From Amaranthus tricolor (taxonomy: Eukaryota; Streptophyta; Magnoliopsida; Caryophyllales; Amaranthaceae), in assembly GCF_026212465.1 (NCBI RefSeq), contig NC_080048.1:36856375-36920374 (forward strand): 64,000 nt of DNA, read 5' to 3'. Within the stretch, counting starts at the first letter, position 1. Every line of letters begins with the position of its first letter. A program made the translations under genes and the position numbers. Shown one piece after another: positions 10,754 through 22,800 of this stretch. The notes beneath the pieces are model-generated. The model was given only the letters and a program-made list of their open reading frames with translations, did not search any database and was not told the DNA's origin.

Positions 10754-13700
10754 TCAAGAACAAAATCTAGGCAATGATTTAACATTCATATTTTCACATG
10801 ATTTTGAAGTCATTTTTGCTACTTGAGTCTGCATTTGTTGACATACTTTCTCCAATTCTGTGACTCTGCATTGCATACCTTGTAAGTGTGCTCGAATCTT
10901 CTCGCTCTCACTCACATCGTCGATTGTCCCATTGTAAAGCACAATCTGCCGGTTTGATTCATGCTTTCGGCTTTTGGGCCCACTTTCGTAGCTACTAAAA
11001 GGAGAAGATGAGCATGATTTGTGGACTAAAGTTTTGAGCTTTGTTTGCTCAGAAAGAATTGCTTGTACTGTTGTTCTTGATGGGAATTTTGTGTTTTTTG
11101 AGAGTTCAACACAGGTTTCTGGTGAGAGCTTCTCATAGTTCAAGGTAGAACAGATTTTGAATGTTTCTTCTTCAGATATATCAGTATGAACCTGCATAAG
11201 ATCAAAATATGAATACGTAAACAACATTTCATTATGCTAGTGTTATTCCTGGGTTTAGTGTAGGCGGCGTTTGAGGGGTCAGATGCAAGTATCTTTATTA
11301 AGGAATCAACTCAATTAAAGTCTAAAAGTTTAAGCTGATAGTTGTAGCCCCATGATATGTTATATACTCTAACACCCTCTTGCACGAGAACTATTTGGGT
11401 GTAAATGTGGATGTAACACAGACCCTTCTCATAGTTGTGGCTAAATATTTTCTTTAAGTCTAGGGTTGTCATGTCGGCTTTGAAATTATGTAAGGAACTA
11501 ACCAACTCAATCAAAAGAATTAAGTTTATGGTTGTAGACTTTGTAGCTCCCATGATATATTATATATTCTATCAAATATGAATATGCAACACTCCATTAT
11601 ATCAATGCTCCAACGTAGGTGGGATTTAAGGGGGCCTAATGTATTCAACCTTACCCTCGCTAGTTATAACAAAGAGACTGTTTTTAATCGAACCTTAGTA
11701 GTAAACATCAGTGCAACTCCATATAAAATATGAATAAGGCACCAACCTAGGTAGGGTTTAAGGGGGTCTAATGTACGAAACCTAACCCTCACTCGTACTC
11801 ATCACAAAGACTTTCCCAATCAAACCTTAGTAGCAAACATTAGTGCAACTTCATATAAAATATGAATAAGGCACCAACATAGGCAGGGTTTACGAGGGTC
11901 TAATGTACGAAACCTGACCATCCATACTCGCTAGTACTTACAACAAAGGCGTTCCTGATTGATCCTTAGTAGCAAATATCAGTACAACTTCATATAAAAT
12001 ATAAAAAATACAAAACAAATATCATTTAAAGCAATACCTGTAAGTACATATCCATGGCATGGTACATATCATCATAAGAATCTCTATATGAGTGAGGCAA
12101 CGCAGTAGCAAGAGCAATAAATTTGGAAGGTTTCAAACATGGATCTGGAGCTACTTCTGCCAAATACAGATCCATCAAATGGGAAACTCTGATAAATCTA
12201 TGATCACAATCTTTTGCTACTCCACTACTAAGAAATGACTTCACTAATCTCAGAATAAGGTTCACATCATATAAACAGTTCATCCCAACAGGAGATGGAA
12301 TGAGAAGATCATCCACAGTTGCTTCATCGATTCTTGAACCAATCATACCTTCTAATCTACTCCTTGTTTGTTTACTTATATCAAGATTTAATGAAATTCT
12401 AAGAATCCCCATCAAATTCTTGTAAGAAACAGAACAATGATCAAGACAGCATAAGTTTGTGATCACAATCTCAAATATTCTGCACTTTTGATTTGATTGT
12501 GCATCAATAAATTTCGATTTCTGATAATGAAACAAGAACCTACTTATAGTTTTATGCTCGAGTTTTCGAGAAACCATAGATTTGACAACAATATCTATCA
12601 AGTTCTCATTCAGAACTAACAGATCTTCAAACCACCAATTTGCTCGAGTGCTGTTCGTTTTCAAGCTCTCTGTACTCCGAGAATCACAGGACAGTCGAAA
12701 ACCAAAGCTCTCGGGTGAACAACTCGATGCACACGGGCTTGTTTCAGCTGTCATCGCTAACCTCTCCACAACACTATCCAAGCATTTATGAACAAACCCA
12801 GATGAAAATATATCAGAATTCCAAACTTGGTTTTGTTTTAAGGCCATTAGAAGATCAGACCAAGTCCAATATCTGATCTCTTCTAGTGATTTCTGTGTCT
12901 GTTCAATCAGATTTTCAGACCCATATACAGATTTACTCATGTCCATGTAATAAGCTGCAGAATGAAGTGAACTTAAATTCATTGGACTAATTTCAATACT
13001 TCCATTGTTGTAGCAAAATCTTGCGACAAGCTCGAATGTGTTCGCGCCTCCAGGGAAATCGTGAAATATGACTTTGAAATTACTTTCGGTACTCACAAAA
13101 TTACCAAATAATTTACTTAATCTCCCAGAAAATGATGATATTCGCTTCTGCGATACAAAAGTTAAGAACAACCAATTTTGAGACTATATCGACAATCTGA
13201 TACAATATATTTGCTATCGATGATGAAAAATGACACGATTAATATTTACAACGTGAAATTTATTTTATTGGAGGAATTTTGAAGAAGAGCAAAAAATTTA
13301 GAGTTTTCTAATGAGGATGGATTGATTATAGGAGTGTATTTGAGTGTAGATAGTGTGTGGTGAAAGGTCGTTATACACAATAAATGTTGTTACTCAAAAA
13401 AAGATGTATGCTTATGAATTTATCTCATATAAGAGTAATGTATATACCCCCACACCACAAAAATAACAAAAAAGATATGGCCCACTGAATTTACTAAATT
13501 TATTTAATTAAATAAGAAAATTCAATTAATTTTTGAAACTTTTTTATTTGCTCGGGCCTACACAAATTCTTAGATGAGATGGTCTTATGGTGAGATCAAA
13601 TCTATGGAGTTGGTCAATGTATACTTATTATCTTAAAGTGATCACTTACAGTTTTAAAAAGATCATTTTTTATAGTCTTAAGATGATCATGTATAACTTA

Positions 13701-15571
13701 AAGTGTTCACTTACAATCTTAAAGTGGTTAATTGGAGAAATAAGCGAATGATATGAGACAGTTCCATAAAAGGCTTATTCAAATAATAATTAGATAGGGA
13801 CATTTTTAAATTAATTTTGTCAAAGCTAAAGAGAATATTGTGTACAACCTTTAGAAAAAGCTTTACCCTCCAAAAAAAGTACTTAAAAGAGTAAAGATAT
13901 GAGACCATATATATAACCTTTAATCACAACCTTACACAGTGGCAACACATAAAAATACAAATTTCTAAGTCTTTTCGTCTGTTGTTTTAATTTTGCTACG
14001 TTAAGTTTTAGTGATTTTCGATTCAATTCCCTTATATCAATGGGATTAAAGGTGTATAATTTCTTAAATTTAGATCATAATGAACTATCGCATTTAAATA
14101 TCTTACTGATATTTACCAATAAGAATCAATTAAAAACAAATTTTTTGTTATTAAGAATACGTGCATTCAACTCCTAACTCCTGTTTGTCAACCCTTGCAA
14201 TAGTCTCGCTTTTTATAGCAAATAGCAATGATAGAGTATATAACATCACCTCGGGATACAACCAAAGCTTTGGCTAATAGTCAAAGGTGCCTTAGGTCAT
14301 GTTATATACTATATCATTAAGCTAATTATGAAAAGAACCAACTCAGCCAAAAAAACTTAAGCTAATAATTGAGATCCCAAGATATGTTACATATTCTAAC
14401 ACGTTTCTTCACACGAAAATCATGGGAAACCCATTGGACTAAAAGTGTACATGCATTACATGCCCTCTTTGTATATGACTGAATATTCCACTCTACATGA
14501 GGGTTGGTTAAGATTCAAACCCGTGACCTCCTTTCATGATGGCTTCTGATAAAATATCAAAAAAACCAACTCAACAAAAAATTTAAGCTAACGGTTGTAG
14601 TCTCAGATCATGTTATATAGTCTAAACTAAAGATCATGAAAATGCCAAAACTAACCTACAGAAAAGGGAATAATATTGATGACAAAATGACCCACAACTC
14701 TGCTATATTGAGGCATATTCAATGATGTACAGCCTATAAGCCAAAACTGAAAGCGAAATCTTAAGCATTGAAACCTACTACTCAGGGTATTATGATAGTG
14801 ATTTGCCTTTCTAAGTTTACCCACATCTTTAAGTTTGAGTTTTTTTACCTTAATTTATACTTATTTCTTTACAATGATCCTGTATTTTGACAGTAGAATT
14901 TGGTAGCTTAAACACCAGGGAAAAATTGACTACAAGGAATATATACAAATTTACAGCAAAAACCAGTATATGCAACTGAACACACAAAACTCCAGTTCAA
15001 AAGATTTTTATTTATTCAGTTTAAATTGTCATGAATAATCCCTTGTATTTCCCATATGCTATGAATAATCGTAACTATTGATTATTTCTAAATAATTCAA
15101 TCTTTGTATATTATTTACTGACATTACCTATTTCTTACATTTTAGCCCTAACAAAAAATAGGCGTAAACCAATAAAGATGCATAAGAAGGAAAAATAAGT
15201 TAGTATAACGACTAATAGATACCTATAGTAGCCAGTTAGAATATGACAAAAGATACTATTAGTGCATACAAATTTGGATTGTTACTCTTTTAACTTTTTA
15301 ACTTTTTAACTTTTTTTATCATTAGTCATACTATATTTATATCAGAGATAAAAATTAGTAACTTTAACCACATATTATTCAAAATAAAAAGTTATTTTAT
15401 ATTAACTCTTAATAGTAAAAATAAAATTATTTCATATAGCAAAAAAAATAGTGATCAATTAACAGGGAAAAAAGGAAGGAACAAATTAACAAAGAGAAAA
15501 ATGTTTACCTTATCCACCATGAAAAGACCTTCACCATTAACATCAACTTGAAGATCACAACAAACATCCAT
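10754..15571 (-). CDS. BTB/POZ and NPH3 domain protein (At3g22104-like), 536 aa
   Basis: Three coding exons on the minus strand: 15509-15571, 12038-13147 and 10754-11191. All junctions are GT-AG and phase 0, giving 21 + 370 + 145 residues. The N-terminal start MDVCCDLQVDVNGEGLFMVD leads into a BTB fold (ISSFSGRLSKLFG ... FHDFPGGANTFELVARFCYN). An NPH3 domain follows, with the family's conserved tyrosine stretch DMYHAMDMYL at the exon 2/3 junction, then a C-terminal coiled-coil-like region (IRAHLQGMQCRVTELEKVCQQ) and a basic tail ending SLPRFCS. The family acts as substrate adaptors for CUL3 ubiquitin ligases or as plasma-membrane-linked partners of phototropin and auxin-transport signalling. 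The exact role of this subclade is unclear. The start was chosen because the first exon restores the expected N-terminus. Intron 1 (2.4 kb) and intron 2 (0.85 kb) contain repeats. The closest Arabidopsis relative is named from memory. Confidence 0.92.
11572..12010. repeat. Tandem repeat in NPH3-gene intron 2, three copies of about 130-150 bp
   Basis: The marker CATATAAAAT recurs at 11720, 11852 and 11991. Between markers lie diverged versions of 'aaggcaccaac.taggtagggtttaagggg' followed by 'cttagtagcaaacat.agtgcaac'. Copies 2 and 3 are most alike and the first is more diverged. The array lies wholly inside the intron 11192-12037. Immediately upstream (11300-11570) is a copy of the dispersed SINE-like repeat also seen at 14250 and 63370. 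Confidence 0.8.
13148..15508. other. Intron 1 of the NPH3-family gene, with repeats
   Basis: The donor is at 15508-15507 and the acceptor CAG at 13150-13148 (minus strand). Near 13620-13725 are imperfect short repeats around 'cttaaagtgatcacttaca', preceded by 'gagatggtcttatggtgaga' sequence typical of a dispersed plant repeat. At 14250-14640 is a copy of the SINE-like repeat with 'gattcaaacccgtgacctc' and two 'caactca..aaaa.ttaagcta' segments. Nothing coding was seen. Confidence 0.6.
14250..14640. repeat. Dispersed SINE-like repeat copy
   Basis: The copy carries 'agattcaaacccgtgacctc', whose reverse strand resembles a tRNA-type B box. Two diverged versions of the 'accaactca.ccaaaa.cttaagcta' to 'atgttatata' segment flank it. 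Related copies lie at 11300-11560, 59180-59300 (partial) and 63370-63660. SINE origin is an inference from the B-box-like motif; a short LTR-type repeat is an alternative. Confidence 0.45.
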
Positions 15572-15799
15572 TACCAAAAAAAATATATGCTTCTACTTCA
15601 AATTCCAAAACCCACCTCAGAAAAACTGAATATAATTCAAGTATGTAAGAAATTAGTTGTACCCAGATGCAAATTGGGGAAAAAAAACAAGTCACAAGAC
15701 CAAATTATTACCCCATAGCACATGAAAGCTGTGTTTGGTTATGATAAATAGTCACAAGATAAAATCAAAAAGGAGATTAAAACGCAAAGGAAATAGAAT

Positions 15800-15808
15800 T
15801 ATATATAC
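15800..15808 (-). promoter_or_regulatory. Candidate TATA box for the NPH3-family gene
   Basis: On the minus strand the sequence TGTATATATAAT lies about 230 bp upstream of the ATG at 15571. That would leave a 5' leader of roughly 200 nt. No transcript evidence is available from sequence alone. Confidence 0.3.
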
Positions 15809-17060
15809 AGGAATTAAGATGGGGAGATGCAATTTTGAATGAATAAAGTTGAGATCCAAACGAGGAAGATTGAGGCATCAGGGGTTTGGGTAAGGAGTTG
15901 TTGTGGTTGTTGTGTGTCCATTGCTCTTGTGTCTGACATTTCTGCTACATTATTTTGTTTTTCTTTTTAAATTACTCTTTTTGGTCAAATTGTTTATAAA
16001 CAATTGGTTTGGGGCAGATTTGAGTATCTGTTTGTGTTTGGAAATAAATAATTTTTTTTAAATCGTAGATTTTAGTTATGAAATTATAAAGAAAGAATTT
16101 TAATAAGTTTTAGAAAGTTATTTTCAAATTTTCAATTTTATCTACTTGTAAAACAATGGTGTACTTGACTCAACTTTAAATTTTCAAACAAAAACATTAT
16201 TCCCAAACATAACATTGTTGAGTTTGAAAACAAATAATTTATTTCAAATTTTAAATTTTAATTAAGAAATTACAAAGGAATTATTTGAGAATGATAAAAT
16301 TAAGAAAGTCATTCTTAAATTCACAGTTTTACCTACTTTTAAACACAATGGAAAAATTGACTCAAATACAAAATTGAATTTCATTGATTTTCAAACATTA
16401 TTAAATTTAAGTCATTTTAGATTTTCAAATGAAATCATTATTTACAAACATAGCATTAAGTAAGATAAAAAAATAGAATTAGTTATTAAATCTAGTGAAA
16501 CGACCTTAATAAATAATTAGTGATTATTTTTTTGTTATTTTGAATTTTCATAGTATTAAAAGCTATTTTTTGGCACTAATTTTTTATTTAGGTCGTCTCA
16601 CTGTTCGACGACTTTAATTAGATCAGCCCAAACAATTTAAAAAAAAAAAGTATCCTATGCGAGCATGAATTCAAATCTCATACTATTTTTTAGTATTAAA
16701 CAAAAGGTAATAAATTTCTAGGAATAAAACTTCCTTTGGCAAATCTTTCCTACGTCGTACAAACGACCTCCCAATTTGAAAAATCTCACTGCATTTTGAA
16801 AATATTTGTAACAAAATTTGTAGTCTTTATTCACATGTTTTACTCTATTTTAATGTAATTTAAATAATCCAAACATTTTGTGTTCAACTTATTTTTTGTC
16901 CACATATTTGGCTCATTACAAAGATTTGAACCTACACCTATCAACAAAACAATCGAAAAATGGTGAGAAACTGAGAATATTAAAATACAGTTGATCAGTA
17001 TTTTCAATAACCAGTATGGTCAATTATTAGTTGACAATCTACGTAGCATTAAATGGAAGA

Positions 17061-17229
17061 AATGAAAGTTATTTTGAAAAAAGATAATATTGTGGGAATT
17101 GATTTTCATAAAGCATTACATAATAGAAGTATTAATTAAGAATATAATTTATTAATTATTATAACAATCTAATGCTTCATGAAAATCTATTCCCACAATA
17201 TTGTCTTTTTTCAAAATAATTCTCATTTT
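17061..17229. repeat. Inverted repeat with about 60-bp arms (hairpin/MITE)
   Basis: The left arm 17061-17118 and right arm 17170-17229 are complementary with few mismatches, around the shared core ATAATATTGTGGGAATTGAT (left) and its counterpart GACAATATTGTGGGAATAGA (read from the right). The AT-rich loop is about 50 bp. A small MITE is the simplest reading; a hairpin small-RNA precursor is possible. I found no clear target duplication. Confidence 0.75.
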
Positions 17230-18489
17230 ACATCACAGGGAAACATTTCCTCTTCATAATGTCCATGTAGGATAATACATTTAAAAAAAAAATTCGATAG
17301 CAAACTGCTAATTCAGATAATGGTTTGTATAAAAGAGAGAACCACTATCTTATATAGCGGTTTACTTGTAAATTTGTAAAATTGTAATATAGGCTACCTA
17401 GCTCTCTAACACTAACTCAAAATCACAATCATCAACCTACAAAATTTCATAGACAACTTCGCTACCATCTGCGCTCGCAAGCATTCAATGAAGTAATATC
17501 TTGCATTTGGTGAAAACTTACAGCGACCAACTCTAAATTTCAACAATTTTATGCTTATTTTGGAAATTAAATTTCTTTTCCCATGCCTAGTTTAAGAATT
17601 TGTTATACATTTTTGCTTATTTGTTTCAGATTTTCGCATTTGATTTTTAATTAAATCAATGCAATTTTGGCTCATAACCTCTCACGGAGCCCAATTTTTT
17701 TTTTAAATAAGGTAAATCCCCATCTAAGATGGGGTTTACTCTTAGATTTCTTTTTTCATAAAATGATAGTTTGGATTAAGCCGTCATCTTGTATAGCGAT
17801 TTACTAAAAAAATATAATACAAAACCGTTATTTAAAATGTATGGGTTTGATCTAAAGAAAATAGAAATAAATATCTCATAGATGTAAGGGTGAGAAATAA
17901 GGTCCAAAAAACATTATTAAGGCAAAGATTTGCTTTATGTTACAAAAAAAAAAATATTTAATTCAATCTTAAACGTCATTTTTAACTAATTTTACTTTTC
18001 ATAAACTATTAATTTAATTAAAATTACCCTCTCCCCCACATTTTCATGCCCCACCTTTCCCTCTCCCGTATATGACCTCCATTTTCATATGTCTAACCTT
18101 CACTCTTTTCTTTGACCTCAACACCACTCCAAGGACCACCATACTATCTTAGTGGTATCTAGAGGTGTTCATTCGAGTAATTACGTAGATTTTAAGTTAG
18201 GAGTTTTGGTTCAATTTGAAATTGGGTTATGTCGTATTTTACATAATTGTAAATCATTTTTAAGATTGGGTCAAATTGAGTTCGGTTACAAAATCGGATA
18301 AAGTTCAAATCATCGAATCTATTTTAAACGTACACCTATTTTTCTCTTTTCACTTTCACGAGACAAAAGTACTCTTATAGGTTTAATGGATGATAAATCA
18401 TCAACCAGACATTCCAAAGAAATCCCATCAAGAATGTTGATGGTTTTGAGAGTAGTAGTGTCAAAAATATTGAACCAACTTAATTAGCT

Positions 18490-19165
18490 ATTAAAGTTGG
18501 TGTTTGGAATTGTGTTTAACCTATTGAAGTTGAAATTGGTATTTTAATCTATTGAAGTTAGTGTTTTAACCTGTTGTAGTACAAACTTTAAAATATCAAC
18601 TTTAACAGATTAACATTCTAACTTCATTAGGTTAGAATACCAACTTTAATAATTTTAAAATACTAACTTTAATAGGTGAAAACACCAACTTAAATAAGTC
18701 AAAAATACCAACTTAAGCAGCATTAAAACACCAACTTAAACAGGTTATAATACCAACTTTAACATCTTAAAATACTAACTTCAATAGGTTAAAATACCAA
18801 CTTCAATAGGTTAACATTTTAATAAGTTTAAAAACCACTCGAAAAAGAATAAACACTAATTTTAATAGGTTAAAACACCAACTCAAATAGGTTAGAATAC
18901 TAATTTCACTAAATTAAAATAACAACTTAAACAAGTTAAAATACCAACTTACACATCATAAAATACCTACTTAAACACGTTTTAAAACCAATTTTAATAG
19001 GTTAAAATACCAGTTTCAATGTGATACTATACCAACGTCAATAGATTAACAGTTTAACAAGTTAAAACACCAACTCTAAATAGCTTAAAATACCAAATTT
19101 GATAGGTCAAAACATCAACTCGATTAGGTTTAAATACCAACTTTTATAATTAAAACACCGACTTT
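18490..19165. repeat. 21-23-bp minisatellite that switches orientation
   Basis: From about 18595 to 19165 there are roughly 25 diverged units of the form GGTTAAAATACCAACTTCAA. From 18490 to 18580 about four units appear as the reverse complement (TTGAAGTTAGTGTTTTAACC). The switch is near 18580-18590. The array ends about 270 bp before the GA-rich tract of the ATXR3 leader. Confidence 0.85.
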
Positions 19166-19433
19166 AGTATTACAACATGATATTAAATGCATTTGTTTTT
19201 GATTTTATCTTTCTTTTATTTCTAATGACACATTGAGACAATTCAAATAAAAATTTTATTAAAGACGAGGGGCTTCAAAATAAATAAAACAAAAATAGAA
19301 ACTAAGATAAAAAGTACCGCCACGGAACAGAAGAATATTTTAAAAACAAAAAATAAAGAAAAAACATTTTTAATATCCTTATTTTGATCTGAGAGCCAAA
19401 GATCGGGGACATTTTTAACATAAAAATAAAACA

Positions 19434-19847
19434 GAGAAAAGAGAGAGAAAGAAAGAGAGAGAAACAGAGCGCGAAACGGAGAATAGAAGACATCAAATTC
19501 TCTGCGATTTAGGGTTTCAATTTCTATTTGGATCTACATTCTTCAATTCTTCTTCCTTGTTCTTCATTTATCTTGTAAGTTCTTTTAATTTCTTTTGGTT
19601 TCCAGATTTGGGGATATTAGGGTTTTCGTTTTCTCGACTGATTTCTTTTCTAATTTTTGTTGTTACATTTGTGAATTGTGATTCTTTTCGTCTTATAGTT
19701 GACTTCTCACCTTTTCTTTTATTGACGGTTTTTGGCGTTTGTAGATTATCCGAGATTGCTGAGATTGAACTATGAGCATTGATAGCCCCGGAATAGGGGA
19801 CATTTAGGGTTTCTGGATTACACTTAAGCGGAAAGCTTGGGACTTCC
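19434..19847 (+). promoter_or_regulatory. ATXR3: ATXR3 leader: GA-rich tract and probable 5'-UTR intron
   Basis: A GAGA-type purine tract runs through 19434-19471, the kind bound by BPC/GAGA-binding proteins in plants. Next comes 'tttagggtttcaatttc', common in plant leaders. A consensus donor GTAAGT at 19575 and an acceptor TTTGTAG ending at 19744 would remove a 170-bp intron from the leader, leaving the ATG at 19848. The intron is inferred from splice-site quality alone. Confidence 0.45.
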
Positions 19848-22800
19848 ATGGGTGATGGAGGTGTTGCATGCGTGCCTTTGCAGCCAATCATGGACAAATT
19901 TCCTGGTTCAGAGTCATTTTGCGGTGGCGGGGGCGGCAGTAGCAACAACAATGGCAATGTAAAATTGGACAACAAACCTGTTAAAAAAACTGCAACGAAG
20001 AGACTGAAACTCAGAAGAGATGCATTTTTCAAAAAGGAAGAGCCCACACCAGTTGTTGTTTCAGAAAAGGTTAAGAGCAGCGATGAACTTGTAGTAGTAG
20101 AAAATGCCAAAGATGAGGTTGAAGAAGGTGAATTGGGAACTCTTAAATCTCCCATTAAAAAAGAGGCTGATAATGGTGAATTGATGTCTATTAAAGAAAA
20201 AGGTGAGATTGTTACTGGTTCTGACAGGTGGGTGAAAGAAAATGGATTAGATAGAGGTAGTAGAGAATGGCGAAAATATGAACCAGAGAGACTAGATTTT
20301 AGCTCTGGGAGGTTTCGTAGTGGTGGCATTGCTTTCAAAAGGGACGGAGATCGAACGCCTGACAAGTTTAGGAAGGGAGAATATGATAAAGCTGAATTTG
20401 GTTCATGGAGAGCCTCAAAAGGCGATGTTGAGAAAGGTGAATTTATTCCAGATAGGTGGCATAAAGAAGATTACATCAGGGAAGAGTATGGTTACTGTAG
20501 AGATCATCGATATGGTTCAAATAGAGACAGAGAACGAAGGTATGAACGTGACTTTACACCGTCTTCTCATAAGTATTCAGCTGAGGATGTCTCCCCAGTT
20601 AGGGACTTCAATAGAAGTGGGAATCATCGTCATTTGAAGAGGCCTGCAAGGTGGGAAGTCAATCAAGAACGAAGCTACTCGAAATTGAGCTCAAAAATCT
20701 TGAATGACGTACCTGATAAGGATGATTATGGTCATGGCAGGAGCCAACCAAGAGAATACTCTACGAATGCTCGATTGAAGCGACATGGCACTTATTCAGA
20801 AAATAGTGGCAGGTATCATGATGATTATGGGGATTACATTAGCTCAAAAAGCAGAAAGCTTTCAAGTTCAGAGCGTTACTCACGTCAGTCTACTGATACC
20901 AAGTCATGTAGAAATCCAAATTCATCAAGGGCTGTTGCTGATAGGTTGTCAATGCGACAATTTGATAGTACATCCACAAGAGGAGGTTATGACAGACAGA
21001 GGCGTAGTCCTAGTTACTCTGACAGGTCTCCTCCATGCGAGAGAGCCGTGCATCATGATCATAGGGACCGAACTCCTGCACGACATGAGAGGTCCCCATG
21101 TTTTCGTGGTCATCGCAATGATAAAAGAAATCGAAGTCCTAGCTATGTGGAGAAGTCTACCAATGACCGTGTTAAGATACATGATTATAAGGAAAGGTCT
21201 CCAAGTTACCCAGGATCCCCACATGATCACAGTAGACTATGTAATCACCGTCAATCGAGTAGGAGTGAAGTTAGTGAGACTAAGCAGAATGATAGGGTAC
21301 ATGAGGAACAGCCTACCGTTAACATCCTTAATGATAAGGATTTAACAGTTTCGGTCAAAGACCAATTGAATGTAAGTGGTACGCAGAATGACATGGTTGT
21401 CAGAAGTATTTCTGACGAAACTCATGTGAAAGATGAGGGTCAAGGTGTTTGCTTGGATGACAAGGAACAACCTTCACAGGTTAATGCCGTTGATGAAGAA
21501 ATTCCATCGATGGAAGAAGACATGGATATAAGTGACACACCGCCCCATGTTCCCTGCATGACTAGTATAAACCCCGGGAAGTGGTACTACCTTGATCACC
21601 TTGGAGAAGAGCGTGGTCCTTCTAAATTATGTGATTTGAAATCACTTGTAGTTGAAGGAATACTTATGTCTGATCACCTTGTCAAGCATTCTGATGGTGA
21701 CAGGTGGATGACAGTTGAAAATGCAGCATCACCAGCTGCCACTACCAACTTTTCGATGGTTTTTTCAGACACCGTTACGCAGCTGGTGAACCCACCTGAG
21801 GCTCCTGGAAATGTACTGGAAGATGTTGGAGATACGGAGCATTCTGTTGAAAAAGTTGATATGGAGATCATGGATTCTTCTGCCCAAGGTGTGACTGCTA
21901 ATGAGTTTGGCATTGATGAAAGAGTTGGTGTTCTTTTAGACGGCGTTACAATTTTACCTGGAAGGGAACTCCAGATAGTTGGAGGTAAAATTTTGTATAT
22001 TAGTGTTTGATTTAAGTGAGCATCTATATGTATATTATCTCTTTTGCTAGTATTGCAAGTAGTATTTGAAAAGTACACTTTCATTAATTATTGTTTTGAA
22101 AGCCATTTTAAAAATCGAAATCAATAATTTTTCCTTGATTGTAAAAAAAGAACTTAAATATGGGGCTTTTGAATTACAATTTTCTTATTATTCCTTTTTT
22201 TTTTTTGAAATTTCCAGAACCCTTTAAATATCCATTGGCTTTCGAAGTACCAATTTCCCCTTTGTGACGTGCCACATTTTATGTTCGTAAAACGCTTCTT
22301 TAGTTTTTGAGATGGGGAAATTCAGCAACAAATGAGGTCAAAATATAAAAAAGATAGAAAGCCAAAGAAGATCACCTCTTAACACAAAATAGTCACAGAA
22401 TCCGAATTTATAAGGTAAAATGGTCCGTTAAGTGCCTCATGGCTATTGACAATTGCTACTTCACTTGTATGCATTGTTTCATTAATAAATTTTACTTAAT
22501 ATGATTTGTTTTAAGCAGACTCATTGAGGTGGTTTTTGATTTATCATAGTAGTATTATGGTAGTGTCATCATTATTATTATTATTATTTTTGCTGTGCAA
22601 ATAAGTTCCTATGTCTAGATACTTATTTTGTTTCCATTAAATCTTTCTGCAGAAGTTTTGAAGGTGACATTTGATCAGTCTGAATGGGAGAGATTTGGTA
22701 TCTCAGAAGGTACTATGTATTTACAATTATGTTTTTTCTTGCTGCAGTATTTCTTTTGTTTCTGTTTCATCCCCTTGTATTGGTGGAAATTGACTGATAT

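Larger units (their letters stand above)
15809..19433. other. Intergenic spacer between NPH3-family gene and ATXR3, no gene seen
   Basis: The two genes are divergently transcribed from this 3.6-kb spacer. It contains a 60-bp-arm hairpin (17061-17229), a diverged host repeat near 18170-18320 ('gaggtgttcattcgagt...'), related to segments near 1372-1520 and 55780-56100, and an inverted minisatellite (18490-19165). Short inverted fragments of 'aacattaaatttaagtcattttagattttcaaatga' type at 16120-16460 look like decayed MITEs. Nothing coding was seen. Confidence 0.5.

Noticed and set aside
19568..20365. A 265-codon minus-strand frame opposite ATXR3 exon 1
   Set aside because: It is antisense to a firmly identified exon and has no recognisable domain.
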